In this document: piece by piece, positions 1 through 7,247 of the stretch
How the letters are laid out: every line of letters starts with the position of its first letter
How positions within the stretch are numbered: position 1 is the stretch's first letter
Source: Treponema sp.
Lineage (GTDB): Bacteria > Spirochaetota > Spirochaetia > Treponematales > Breznakiellaceae
NCBI GenBank assembly: GCA_031288575.1
Contig: JAITRD010000259.1
Span: forward strand, 1 to 14,644
Reading direction: 5' to 3'
DNA length: 14,644 bases
Program-made: the position numbers and the translations under genes
The notes under the pieces: model-generated
Told to the model about the DNA's origin: nothing
The model's input: only the letters and a program-made list of their open reading frames with translations
Database searches by the model: none

Positions 1-33
1 AGCGATAATACCTGGGAATGGTACAAGCCGTAA
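1..33 (+). CDS. C-terminal tail of an extracellular solute-binding protein (family 5), partial
   Basis: The first eleven codons read SDNTWEWYKP followed by TAA. The complete binding lipoprotein further along the operon ends SDNAWEWYKP, so nine of ten residues match in register up to the stop codon. The simplest reading is that the window opens in the last codons of a paralogous peptide-binding lipoprotein. Its N-terminus, lipobox and most of the protein lie outside the window, so nothing can be said about ligand. It lies 93 nt upstream of the OppF ATPase start, on the same strand, and is probably in the same transcript. A truncated duplicate fragment rather than a full gene cannot be excluded from this side. 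Confidence 0.75.
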   Translation, partial: SDNTWEWYKP

Positions 34-126
34 CAGGAACCGTAAGGCCGGCCTAAGCGCCGTTTATTGCTGTCGGAAATCTCCGGTTTTCGACAGGTTT
101 TACCGGAAGAAGAAGGAGAGAGGATC
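34..126 (+). promoter_or_regulatory. Leader between the binding-protein tail and oppF, with start-deciding ribosome binding site
   Basis: The 93-nt gap holds a 10-bp palindrome AGGCCGGCCT (45-54) and a TCCGGT/ACCGGA inverted repeat (82-87 and 102-107). Neither is followed by a T-run, so neither looks like a terminator. The Shine-Dalgarno sequence AAGGAG at 113-118 lies 8 nt before the ATG at 127. This favours that start over an in-frame TTG at 67, which has no comparable site. No convincing promoter is visible here, so transcription probably continues from upstream. Confidence 0.5.
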
Positions 127-1131
127 ATGCCGGGAAGGGTACTGGTAAGCGTTTCAGGACTTACCAAACATTTTGTGTACCGGAAAAAGTTCAACGGGAA
201 ACCGGCGGCGCTGCTGAAAGCGGTGGACGGGGTGGATATTGACATATACCGGGGACAAACCTTGGGACTTGTGGGCGAAAGCGGCTGCGGTAAATCCACT
301 TTGGGAAGGCTGCTCCTCCGCCTTCATAAGCCTAATTCGGGAAGCATTGTTTATAACGGCATTCACCTTGAGAACCTAAACCAGAAAGAACTGCGTCCCC
401 TGCGGCGGCATATCCAAATTATTTTTCAGGATCCTTACGATTCCCTCAACCCCAGAAAGACGGTGTTTGATTCCGTGCTGGATCCTTTGAATGTCATCGC
501 CGCGATACCCCGGCCTGAAAGAAACGCCGCGGTTGAACAGATATTTCACGAGGTCGGGCTAGACGAAAGCCATTATTTTAAATACCCCCACGAACTTTCC
601 GGCGGACAGCGGCAGCGGGTGGTTATTGCCAGGGCGGTGGTACTCAACCCCGATTTTATCGTCTGCGATGAACCGGTATCCGCCCTGGATGTTTCCATCC
701 GCGCCCAGATCCTGAAACTTATGATCAAACTCCGGCAGGAGAGAAAGATTACCTACCTCTTTATTTCCCATGATCTAAGCGTGGTACGGTATCTCTGCGA
801 TACTGTTGCCGTAATGTACCTGGGAAAAATTGTGGAATTTGGAACCAGGATGGAGATCTTTAACAATCCGGCCCACCCTTATACCCAGGCGCTTATTTCA
901 GCCATACCCCTGCCGGACGTGGATGTTAAAATAGAGCGGACTATTCTGGAAGGCGATATACCAAGCCCGGTGGATATTCCCCCAGGCTGCCGTTTTAGGC
1001 AGCGTTGCCGTTGGGCAATACCGGAATGTGCGCGCCTGGAGCCCTCCCTGAATATCTCCATCAGTGAAACGCACAAGTCTGCCTGTTTCCGGGCAGTTGA
1101 AATCCAGCCCGAAGCGGTCGTCACCTTATAA
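127..1131 (+). CDS. oppF: Oligopeptide/dipeptide ABC transporter ATPase, OppF/DppF type
   Basis: This 334-residue protein is one of the two cytoplasmic nucleotide-binding subunits that drive peptide import. Visible motifs are Walker A GESGCGKST (residues 50-58), Q-loop Gln101 in FQDPYDSLNP, signature LSGGQRQR (157-164), Walker B ending in Asp181-Glu182, and H-loop His215. The C-terminal oligopeptide-transporter extension has the Cys-rich motif of this family (Cys288, Cys294, Cys301, Cys320), which in related transporters binds an iron-sulfur cluster. FQDPYDSLNPR favours OppF/DppF over OppD/DppD. The ATG at 127 is chosen for its Shine-Dalgarno site. It should pair with the OppD-type ATPase at 7248, which has no oppF beside it; the position at the front of the operon, three genes from oppB, is unusual. 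The substrate class cannot be read from the ATPase. Confidence 0.93.
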   Translation: MPGRVLVSVSGLTKHFVYRKKFNGKPAALLKAVDGVDIDIYRGQTLGLVGESGCGKSTLGRLLLRLHKPNSGSIVYNGIHLENLNQKELRPLRRHIQIIFQDPYDSLNPRKTVFDSVLDPLNVIAAIPRPERNAAVEQIFHEVGLDESHYFKYPHELSGGQRQRVVIARAVVLNPDFIVCDEPVSALDVSIRAQILKLMIKLRQERKITYLFISHDLSVVRYLCDTVAVMYLGKIVEFGTRMEIFNNPAHPYTQALISAIPLPDVDVKIERTILEGDIPSPVDIPPGCRFRQRCRWAIPECARLEPSLNISISETHKSACFRAVEIQPEAVVTL

Positions 1132-1142
1132 GGAGAATCGTT

Positions 1143-2330
1143 ATGATAGCAATTAAAGGCGGAACTGTAGTAACAGTCACAAACGGGATCATCGATCATG
1201 GAATTGTTCTTGTGGAAGGAACAAAGATTGCCGCCGTTGGCGGATCGGATCTTATAATTCCTCCGGATGCGGAGATTATTGACGCCGGGGGCAAGTGGGT
1301 AACACCGGGTTTTATTGACGCCCATACTCATATTTCCACATCCGGCGAACCAAAAACACTGCCGAATTTTCCCGGCCAGTTCGATATCAATGAGATTTCC
1401 GACCCTGTAACCCCCCATCTTCGGGCCATTGATGCCCTTAACCCTCATGATATCGCCCTGGTAAATGCCCGGAAGGGAGGTTTTACCACAGCCTATACGC
1501 TTCCCGGTTCGGGGAACGTTATTGGCGGAACCGGCATTGCCTTCAAGACCAAAACCGGCGCGTCGGTATACGATATTGTTCTCCCCGGAACGGAACAGAT
1601 GAAAATGGCCCTGGGGGAAAACCCCAAGCGGATCTACGGTTCCGACAAGAAGAAGCCGGTGACACGCATGGGTATCGCCTCCCTCCTTCGGGAATCCCTG
1701 TACAACGCGAAGGTTTACTCAGAGGATCTCAGGCGGGCGGAGATCAACCCGGAGAAAACGCCGAAACCGGATTTTAAACTTGATGCCCTTCTTCCGGTTA
1801 TCCGGAATGAAATTATATGCCGTATCCACGCCCACCGCTCCGATGACATTGTAACAGCGATCCGCATCGCTAAAGAATTCGGCCTCAAAAAGATCTCCAT
1901 CGAACATTGTACCGAAGGTTACAAGGTGGCGGCGCTTCTCAAAGAGAATAATATTACCGCCGTCTTGGGTCCCATGCCCAGCAATTTCGGCAAGATGGAG
2001 GTATGGGAATCCCGTCTGAATACCCCGGCGGTTCTGGAGAAAGCGGGGGTGGACATCTGTTTTACCCAGGATGCGGCTTCGGGTACCCGGTATTTGCCGG
2101 CAACGATAGGTTATTTTATTGCCCGGGGACTCTCGGAAACCGGGGCCTTCGAGGGGGTAAGCATCCGGCCGGCCCGCCTTTTGGGCATAGCGGATCGGGT
2201 TGGCTCCCTGGAGGCGGGAAAAGATGCGGACATTTCAATCTTCAGCAGTTTTCCTTTCAGCAGCCTGAGCCTCTGCGAAAAAACTATTGTAGACGGCGTT
2301 GTTTATAACAACCTGGATGATGCCTATTAA
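1143..2330 (+). CDS. Metal-dependent amidohydrolase, imidazolonepropionase-like
   Basis: A 395-residue cytoplasmic member of the amidohydrolase superfamily (TIM-barrel metal hydrolases acting on cyclic or linear amides). The N-terminal beta-sandwich segment IKGGTVVTVTNG leads into PGFIDAHTH with the metal-binding His61-x-His63. Further family positions are HAHR (His229, His231), IEHC (His255) and the catalytic-type Asp310 in TQDAA. The C-terminal hallmark GSLEAGKDADISIF (355-368) returns to the beta-sandwich. No signal peptide is seen. Its AAGGAG ribosome site overlaps the oppF stop codon and the gap is 11 nt, so it is co-transcribed and probably translationally coupled with the transporter. 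This suggests it acts on an imported compound. Candidates are prolidase-like dipeptidase, imidazolonepropionase-like or another cyclic-amide hydrolase activity. True HutI is unlikely because no other histidine-degradation gene is present. Confidence 0.87.
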   Translation: MIAIKGGTVVTVTNGIIDHGIVLVEGTKIAAVGGSDLIIPPDAEIIDAGGKWVTPGFIDAHTHISTSGEPKTLPNFPGQFDINEISDPVTPHLRAIDALNPHDIALVNARKGGFTTAYTLPGSGNVIGGTGIAFKTKTGASVYDIVLPGTEQMKMALGENPKRIYGSDKKKPVTRMGIASLLRESLYNAKVYSEDLRRAEINPEKTPKPDFKLDALLPVIRNEIICRIHAHRSDDIVTAIRIAKEFGLKKISIEHCTEGYKVAALLKENNITAVLGPMPSNFGKMEVWESRLNTPAVLEKAGVDICFTQDAASGTRYLPATIGYFIARGLSETGAFEGVSIRPARLLGIADRVGSLEAGKDADISIFSSFPFSSLSLCEKTIVDGVVYNNLDDAY

Positions 2331-2360
2331 GGCATCCCAGTAAAGAATGGAGGCGGTTAA

Positions 2361-4037
2361 ATGAAAAAAACAAAACAGATTCTTTCCTTTGCGGGGGTTC
2401 CGGTCTTAATTTTGATGGTATTGGCGGGCTGCGGGAAAGAAGAACCCCGGCAAAGCGCCCAGGGCAGTAATGGCACGGCGCTGACCGCTCAGGAAGAATT
2501 TGCCGCGAGAAGCGGCGGCGTGCATATTGGTACGCCGGAAAATGTAGGCCCCCGGCCTTACAGCGAATCGACGGTCTATTACGGCTCGGGGGCGGCATGG
2601 GACAGCTTTAATCCCTACGATACCGGCACTATGTACAGCCTGTGGATCATCGACAAGATCTTTGATCACCTGGCGGTAACCAGCGCCGGGGGTCTTATTG
2701 TAAAGCCCCGGGCTGCGGATTCATGGGAAAGCGCCGACGGGGGGAAAGCCATCATCTTTCACCTGAATCCCAACTCAAAATGGCACGACGGTGTACCTGT
2801 TACCGCTCACGATTGGGTTTTTACGGTAAACCTGATTTCCAATCCGGAGACGGTTCTTAGCTCGGGTAATTTTTTCAGGTTTCTTGAGGGAACAGATCAA
2901 CAGGGAAAAGCCTTGTTTCCCGGTTCGCCAAAGGCGGAAGCCCTGGACGATCATACGCTCAAGCTGACTTTTAAGAATATTACCATTCCGGAGGATTTCC
3001 TCGTCACCCAAAGAAACTTTATTGCGTTTCCCGAGCATCTTTTGAAGGACGTTAATCCGGCGGAACTCCGTTCCGCTGAATTTTGGAAAAACCCTGTCGG
3101 CTCAGGTCCCTGCATCTTCGAGTCGGAACTTGTGGGGAGCCAAGTGGTGATGAAGGCCAATAGGGAGTATCACCTGGGCCAGCCGGGCTTTGGAACTCTT
3201 ATCTACAATGTGGTAGCCAACAGCAACCTGTTTTCTTCTTTCCTTGCCGGCGATATTGATATCTTCGGTTTTGGCAATATGGTTAATACGGAAGAGAGGC
3301 AGATCGCGGAACAGGCGGGTTTTACCGTGGCAGATGCTTTGGCAAAGACCAGTTTTTCCGAGATCAAGCTGAACGCTCAGACCATTACAAGCCCTGAGAT
3401 ACGCCAGGCCCTGCACTATGCTGTGGACAAAGAGGCTATCTCCCAGAGCCGTACTTTCGGCGCCGGGATTCCGGCTGCTGTTGCAACTATGCCGGGAAGC
3501 GAATATTTCAATACCAGCATCAAGGTAGAACGGGATGTGGAAAAAGCCCGGGAACTCTTAAAGAAAGGCGCTTATGACGGCCGGGTCTATACCTTTGTGG
3601 CGGATCAGGGGAGGGCGGATGCAGCGGCTATCTGCCAGCAAAACTGGGCGGAGATAGGTTTTAAAATTGATATTGTTGTTACCGACGCGGCATCTATGCT
3701 GGCGGGGTTTCGGGATGGTAAGTACGATATTGCCATTATCGGCCATTCAGCCACCGCAGATCCCCTGTGGTACTTAAGTTTAGTAAAGGGATCGGATGCC
3801 AATGGGCCGAGGGATCCTGCTTACGATATTCTTGCAGAGGAAATACAAAAAGAACTGGATCCTGAAAAACGGAAAAAACTGATTTGGGAATTCCAGGACT
3901 ATGTGTTCGCCCAAACCCCCTGGATACCCTTGTACCACCAGGGGCCTAAGAATGTTATTTCTAAAACCCTGGCTTATGTTGATTATAACGCGGGCCAGAT
4001 GATCAGCGATAACGCGTGGGAATGGTATAAACCCTGA
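2361..4037 (+). CDS. Peptide-type ABC transporter substrate-binding lipoprotein (solute-binding family 5)
   Basis: A 558-residue exported lipoprotein that captures the ligand and delivers it to the OppBC channel. A charged start (MKKTK) and hydrophobic stretch end in the lipobox LAGC with Cys24 as lipidation site, then a polar linker. The mature N-domain has the family pattern ADSWESADGGKAIIFHL followed by WHDGVPVTAHD around residues 119-151, where family 5 proteins carry their consensus. The length is typical for OppA/DppA. GGAGG at 2349-2353 lies 7 nt before the ATG. The C-terminus SDNAWEWYKP matches the tail at the window start, so the operon carries at least two paralogous binding proteins that may share one permease and widen the range of ligands. 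Ligand identity cannot be deduced from sequence alone. Confidence 0.93.
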   Translation: MKKTKQILSFAGVPVLILMVLAGCGKEEPRQSAQGSNGTALTAQEEFAARSGGVHIGTPENVGPRPYSESTVYYGSGAAWDSFNPYDTGTMYSLWIIDKIFDHLAVTSAGGLIVKPRAADSWESADGGKAIIFHLNPNSKWHDGVPVTAHDWVFTVNLISNPETVLSSGNFFRFLEGTDQQGKALFPGSPKAEALDDHTLKLTFKNITIPEDFLVTQRNFIAFPEHLLKDVNPAELRSAEFWKNPVGSGPCIFESELVGSQVVMKANREYHLGQPGFGTLIYNVVANSNLFSSFLAGDIDIFGFGNMVNTEERQIAEQAGFTVADALAKTSFSEIKLNAQTITSPEIRQALHYAVDKEAISQSRTFGAGIPAAVATMPGSEYFNTSIKVERDVEKARELLKKGAYDGRVYTFVADQGRADAAAICQQNWAEIGFKIDIVVTDAASMLAGFRDGKYDIAIIGHSATADPLWYLSLVKGSDANGPRDPAYDILAEEIQKELDPEKRKKLIWEFQDYVFAQTPWIPLYHQGPKNVISKTLAYVDYNAGQMISDNAWEWYKP

Positions 4038-4085
4038 TTTGGCGTTTGGGGAATAAGAAAAATTGCTATTTAAGGAGGTTTTATT

Positions 4086-5363
4086 ATGGCTTCAGCTTTT
4101 GGATTTGACGTGTTTGACAAGGCAAAGGAAAACATGGCGTACAGCGTGGAAACGAGGCGTCATTTGCACCGGCATCCGGAACTTTCCCGGCTGGAATTCG
4201 AAACTTTGAAGTACATCAAAAAACAGCTTGAAGGTTTTGGGATACCCTATGTCGAGGTGGAGGACGGGGGTATCTTTGGTTTTTTGGGGGATGAAAAAAA
4301 GGGGAAAACCGTACTGCTCCGGGCGGATATTGACGCCCTTCCCATACAGGAGAACGAGTATAACCTGAATAGGAAGCGGGAAGTGATCTCCGAAAACCCC
4401 GGGATCCAGCACGCCTGCGGGCACGATGCCCATACAGCGATCCTGTTAACCGTGGCAAAAATTCTCAAGGGATACGAGGCAAACATTCCCGGCAGGGTGC
4501 TTCTGATGTTTGAACGGGGCGAGGAGGGAGGCGGCAATATCAGGCAGCTTCTCGCCTATATCGAAAAAGAAAACATCCATATAGACGGCGCCCATGCGCT
4601 CCACGTCAAGGGCGATGAACCGGCGGGAAAAATTGAGGCGGTAAGCGGCCCCGTCCAGGCCGGAGCCTGCGGCTTTAATGTAACCATTACGGGAAAAGGC
4701 GGCCACAGTTCCAGGCCCGATAAGCTTAACAATCCCCTGGATTGTTTTGTCTCTTTTTACCAGTCTCTGAAGGATATCCGTTTGAAACATATATCCCCTT
4801 TCGATCAGGCGACTATAGCGGTGGGGGCAATAAAATACGGAAACAAGGGGAACGTTATCCCCGACACGCTTAGTTTTGAAGGCTCGGCGAGGATATACAG
4901 TGAGGAAGCGGCGGATATATTCTTCCGGGAATTTGACGCCCTGCTCACGGGGATTACCGGGGCGCATCATTGCGGATTTACCCACAACGCCCCGCGCCGC
5001 AGGGGGCTTCCGGTTATCAATAACGATCTTGCCGCATCTCTTTCCCAGAGGGCGATAAAAAAATTTCTGGGCGGCGGCTGCCTGGTGGATAAGGCGGAAC
5101 CGTCAATGGGCTCGGAAAGTTTTTCTCTGGTATCAAAACTCTATCCGGCGGTAAACATCAAACTGGGGGTCGGTAACGCGGAAAAAGGCTGCGGCGCGGG
5201 AGGCCACACGGATCGTTTCGATCTGGACGAGGATTCGCTGCCCCTGGGCGTGGCAGCCACTATCGGTTTTGCCTGGGAATTCCTCAACAACAGGGAGGAT
5301 TTCCGCTTTAAACCATACGCCGGCAATGTGTTGTCCCTTTTTGAATACAAGCAGCCGGAGTAA
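4086..5363 (+). CDS. M20-family metallopeptidase/amidohydrolase (M20D-like, N-acyl-amino-acid or aminoacylase type)
   Basis: A 425-residue cytoplasmic hydrolase of the M20 family, which removes acyl or aminoacyl groups from amides using a metal centre. Recognisable elements are HRHPELS (28-34), LRADIDALPIQE (78-89), HACGHDAH with likely metal ligands Cys111 and His113, a Glu146-Glu147 pair (catalytic base and ligand), ALH His173, the dimerisation-domain motif GKGGHSSRP (203-211) and a late AGGH His374. The Cys-x-His pattern is typical of subfamily D (IAA-amino-acid hydrolase, hippurate hydrolase, carboxypeptidase Ss1). The usual FQPAEE is FERGEE here, an unusual variation that keeps both acidic residues. 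A perfect TAAGGAGGT site precedes the ATG. Position between binding protein and permeases implies it processes the imported ligand. Exact substrate is unknown. Confidence 0.9.
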   Translation: MASAFGFDVFDKAKENMAYSVETRRHLHRHPELSRLEFETLKYIKKQLEGFGIPYVEVEDGGIFGFLGDEKKGKTVLLRADIDALPIQENEYNLNRKREVISENPGIQHACGHDAHTAILLTVAKILKGYEANIPGRVLLMFERGEEGGGNIRQLLAYIEKENIHIDGAHALHVKGDEPAGKIEAVSGPVQAGACGFNVTITGKGGHSSRPDKLNNPLDCFVSFYQSLKDIRLKHISPFDQATIAVGAIKYGNKGNVIPDTLSFEGSARIYSEEAADIFFREFDALLTGITGAHHCGFTHNAPRRRGLPVINNDLAASLSQRAIKKFLGGGCLVDKAEPSMGSESFSLVSKLYPAVNIKLGVGNAEKGCGAGGHTDRFDLDEDSLPLGVAATIGFAWEFLNNREDFRFKPYAGNVLSLFEYKQPE

Positions 5364-5373
5364 CAGCGGTACC

Positions 5374-6330
5374 ATGAAAAGATATTTTATCAAGCGCTTA
5401 TTAACGGTGATCCCCGTTTTTATCGGTATTACCGCGGTAATTTACATTCTCATGTCCCTGGCGCCGGGGAGTGTGCTTGATCTTGCCGAGGAAAGCGACA
5501 CGGTACTGAGCGCGGAACAGTACAATGCCCTTAAAGCCTCCTACGGCCTGGATAAGCCTCCGGTTGTTCGTTATTTTATCTGGCTCGGCAACTTTGTCAG
5601 GGGGAACATGGGCGTATCCTTCCGGGGCAACCAGAATGTAAGCCACATCATAGCCCAGCGGCTTTTTCCGTCGCTTGTTCTTACCGGGACCGGCGTTTTT
5701 TTCGCCATCCTGCTGGGCCTTCCGATCGGCATTATGGCGGCGTACAAACCCTATTCCAAGTGGGATTCCGCCTCGTCCCTTTTCGCCCTCATAGGCGCCA
5801 CGCTGCCGGGTTTCTTCGTCAGCATACTGGGGATCTATATCTTCAGTATCAAGCTCGGCTGGCTTCCTTCCAAGGGCATGGCGGATTTTTCCCGAAGCGG
5901 GTTTGCCGATTATGCCAGACACCTTGTCATGCCCGGCGCGATTATCTGTTTCAGTTCCATGGGTTCCCTGATAAAGCAAACCCGGGGGGCCTGTCTTGAG
6001 GTGTTTAACGAGGAGTACATTCAAACCGCCCGCGCCAAAGGGATAAGTGAACTGAGGGTAGTGCTTGCCCACGGCTTCCGTAATGCCCTTATTCCGGTGG
6101 TTACTTCGATACTGCTTCAAATACCCCATATTATCGGGGGTTCCACCATTGTGGAACAGATCTTTGGCTGGCCGGGCATAGGGAGCCTTATGATCGCTTC
6201 CATTAATAACCGGGATTATCCGGTGGTCATGGGAGTCGCCGTCCTCATCGCAACAGCGGTTCTGTTTACCAACATTCTGCTGGATGTGGTGTATGTCTTT
6301 CTCGATCCCCGGATCTCTCACGAACAGTAA
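5374..6330 (+). CDS. oppB: Oligopeptide/dipeptide ABC transporter permease, OppB/DppB type
   Basis: A 318-residue inner-membrane permease subunit forming half of the translocation channel with the OppC-type subunit. It opens with the classic OppB/DppB pattern MKRYFIKRLLTVIPVFIG, followed by further hydrophobic segments around 101-122, 134-158, 185-200, 235-260 and 283-310. The EAA coupling motif, which contacts the ATPases, is EEYIQTARAKGISELRV (213-229), and the protein ends FLDPRI near the C-terminus as usual. A longer in-frame reading from 5269 overlaps the preceding gene by 95 bases and lacks family similarity, so the ATG at 5374 is preferred, even though its ribosome site (GGAG about 13 nt upstream, inside the previous gene) is weak. 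Translation is probably coupled to the M20 gene ending 10 nt before. Confidence 0.93.
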   Translation: MKRYFIKRLLTVIPVFIGITAVIYILMSLAPGSVLDLAEESDTVLSAEQYNALKASYGLDKPPVVRYFIWLGNFVRGNMGVSFRGNQNVSHIIAQRLFPSLVLTGTGVFFAILLGLPIGIMAAYKPYSKWDSASSLFALIGATLPGFFVSILGIYIFSIKLGWLPSKGMADFSRSGFADYARHLVMPGAIICFSSMGSLIKQTRGACLEVFNEEYIQTARAKGISELRVVLAHGFRNALIPVVTSILLQIPHIIGGSTIVEQIFGWPGIGSLMIASINNRDYPVVMGVAVLIATAVLFTNILLDVVYVFLDPRISHEQ

Positions 6331-6355
6331 CGGGCAAATACCGGAGGTAAATGTT

Positions 6356-7246
6356 ATGGAGAAAAAAAGGCAAAGACAAAACCAGGCTGTGCGGCGTTTT
6401 CTTTCAAACCGCCGCGCTGCTTTTGGCATATTCTTTGTAGTGGCCGAGATTATTATTGTTGTATTTGTACCGGCCGTCTTTGGCCTGGACCCTCTTACCA
6501 GCGACATAGCGGCGGGTTTTAATTCTCCCCCCTCGGTCAAACACCTTATGGGAACCGACGCGGCTGCCCGGGATCTCTTGTCCCGCATCCTTTACGGCGG
6601 CAGGGTGTCTCTCCTGGTAGGGATAAGTTCTACGGCCATTAATGTTTTAATAGGACTTCCGCTGGGCCTCCTTGCCGGGTATTATCGCGGTATTGCGGAA
6701 TTTGCGGTCATGCGGGCCGCGGATATATTTATGTCCTTTCCCAGCATGATCCTCATCCTTGTTATGGTTTCGGTGGCAGGTCCTTCCCTGGCAACACTCA
6801 TCGTCATTATGGGTATTATGGGCTGGACCACTATTGCGCGTCTTGTATACGGTAACGTGCTTTCCATAAAAAACAGGGAATATGTTGAAGCGGGAAGGGC
6901 CGCGGGGAAAAGCAACTTTGTGCTGATGTTTACCGATATTCTGCCCAACGCCTTCGGCCCGGTCTGGGTGATCCTTTCCTTCCGGGTTGGCGGCGCCATC
7001 CTTACCGAATCGGGCTTGAGCTTCCTGGGAGTCGGCGTTCAGGCGCCCCAGGCTTCCTGGGGGAATATCATCAACGCCGCCCAGTCCCTGCCCAACCTGA
7101 TGTTCCGGCCCTGGATGTGGATACCGCCCGGGGTTCTTATCATTCTTACCGTTGTCGCTTTCAATTTTATCGGCGAAGGAATCCGGGATGCCCTGGATCC
7201 GAAAATGTACACCGGGATTTCCCGGAACGGGCTGAGCGAGGCTTGA
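6356..7246 (+). CDS. oppC: Oligopeptide/dipeptide ABC transporter permease, OppC/DppC type
   Basis: A 296-residue inner-membrane permease, partner of OppB. After a basic cytoplasmic N-terminus (KKRQRQNQAVRRF) comes a membrane segment at about 22-42, then the OppC hallmark HLMGTDAAARDLLSRILYGG (63-82). The EAA loop is REYVEAGRAAGKSNFVL (174-190), and LTESGLSFLGVGVQAPQASW (216-235) is another strong family block. The end NFIGEGIRDALDPKM is also typical. GGAGGT at 6343-6348 lies 7 nt before the ATG at 6356. An upstream in-frame ATG at 6284 would overlap oppB by 47 bases and adds unrelated residues, so it is rejected. The stop codon is one base from the oppD start. Confidence 0.94.
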   Translation: MEKKRQRQNQAVRRFLSNRRAAFGIFFVVAEIIIVVFVPAVFGLDPLTSDIAAGFNSPPSVKHLMGTDAAARDLLSRILYGGRVSLLVGISSTAINVLIGLPLGLLAGYYRGIAEFAVMRAADIFMSFPSMILILVMVSVAGPSLATLIVIMGIMGWTTIARLVYGNVLSIKNREYVEAGRAAGKSNFVLMFTDILPNAFGPVWVILSFRVGGAILTESGLSFLGVGVQAPQASWGNIINAAQSLPNLMFRPWMWIPPGVLIILTVVAFNFIGEGIRDALDPKMYTGISRNGLSEA

Positions 7247-7247
7247 T

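Noticed and set aside
67..126. Upstream TTG start for the OppF-type ATPase
   Set aside because: No ribosome site precedes it, and the added residues are not part of the family; the ATG at 127 has AAGGAG at the right distance.
1143..2330. Assignment of the amidohydrolase as HutI of histidine degradation
   Set aside because: No hutH, hutU or hutG-like gene is nearby, and the gene is embedded in a peptide transporter operon; only the superfamily similarity is supported.
5269..5373. Upstream ATG start for OppB
   Set aside because: It would overlap the M20 gene by 95 bases and add a hydrophilic segment before the typical OppB N-terminus.
6284..6355. Upstream ATG start for OppC
   Set aside because: It overlaps oppB, while GGAGGT is placed correctly for the ATG at 6356.
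5401..6588. Long minus-strand open frame of 395 codons opposite oppB and oppC
   Set aside because: It lies antisense to two clearly recognised permeases, has no family motifs, and its length follows from the codon bias of the true genes.
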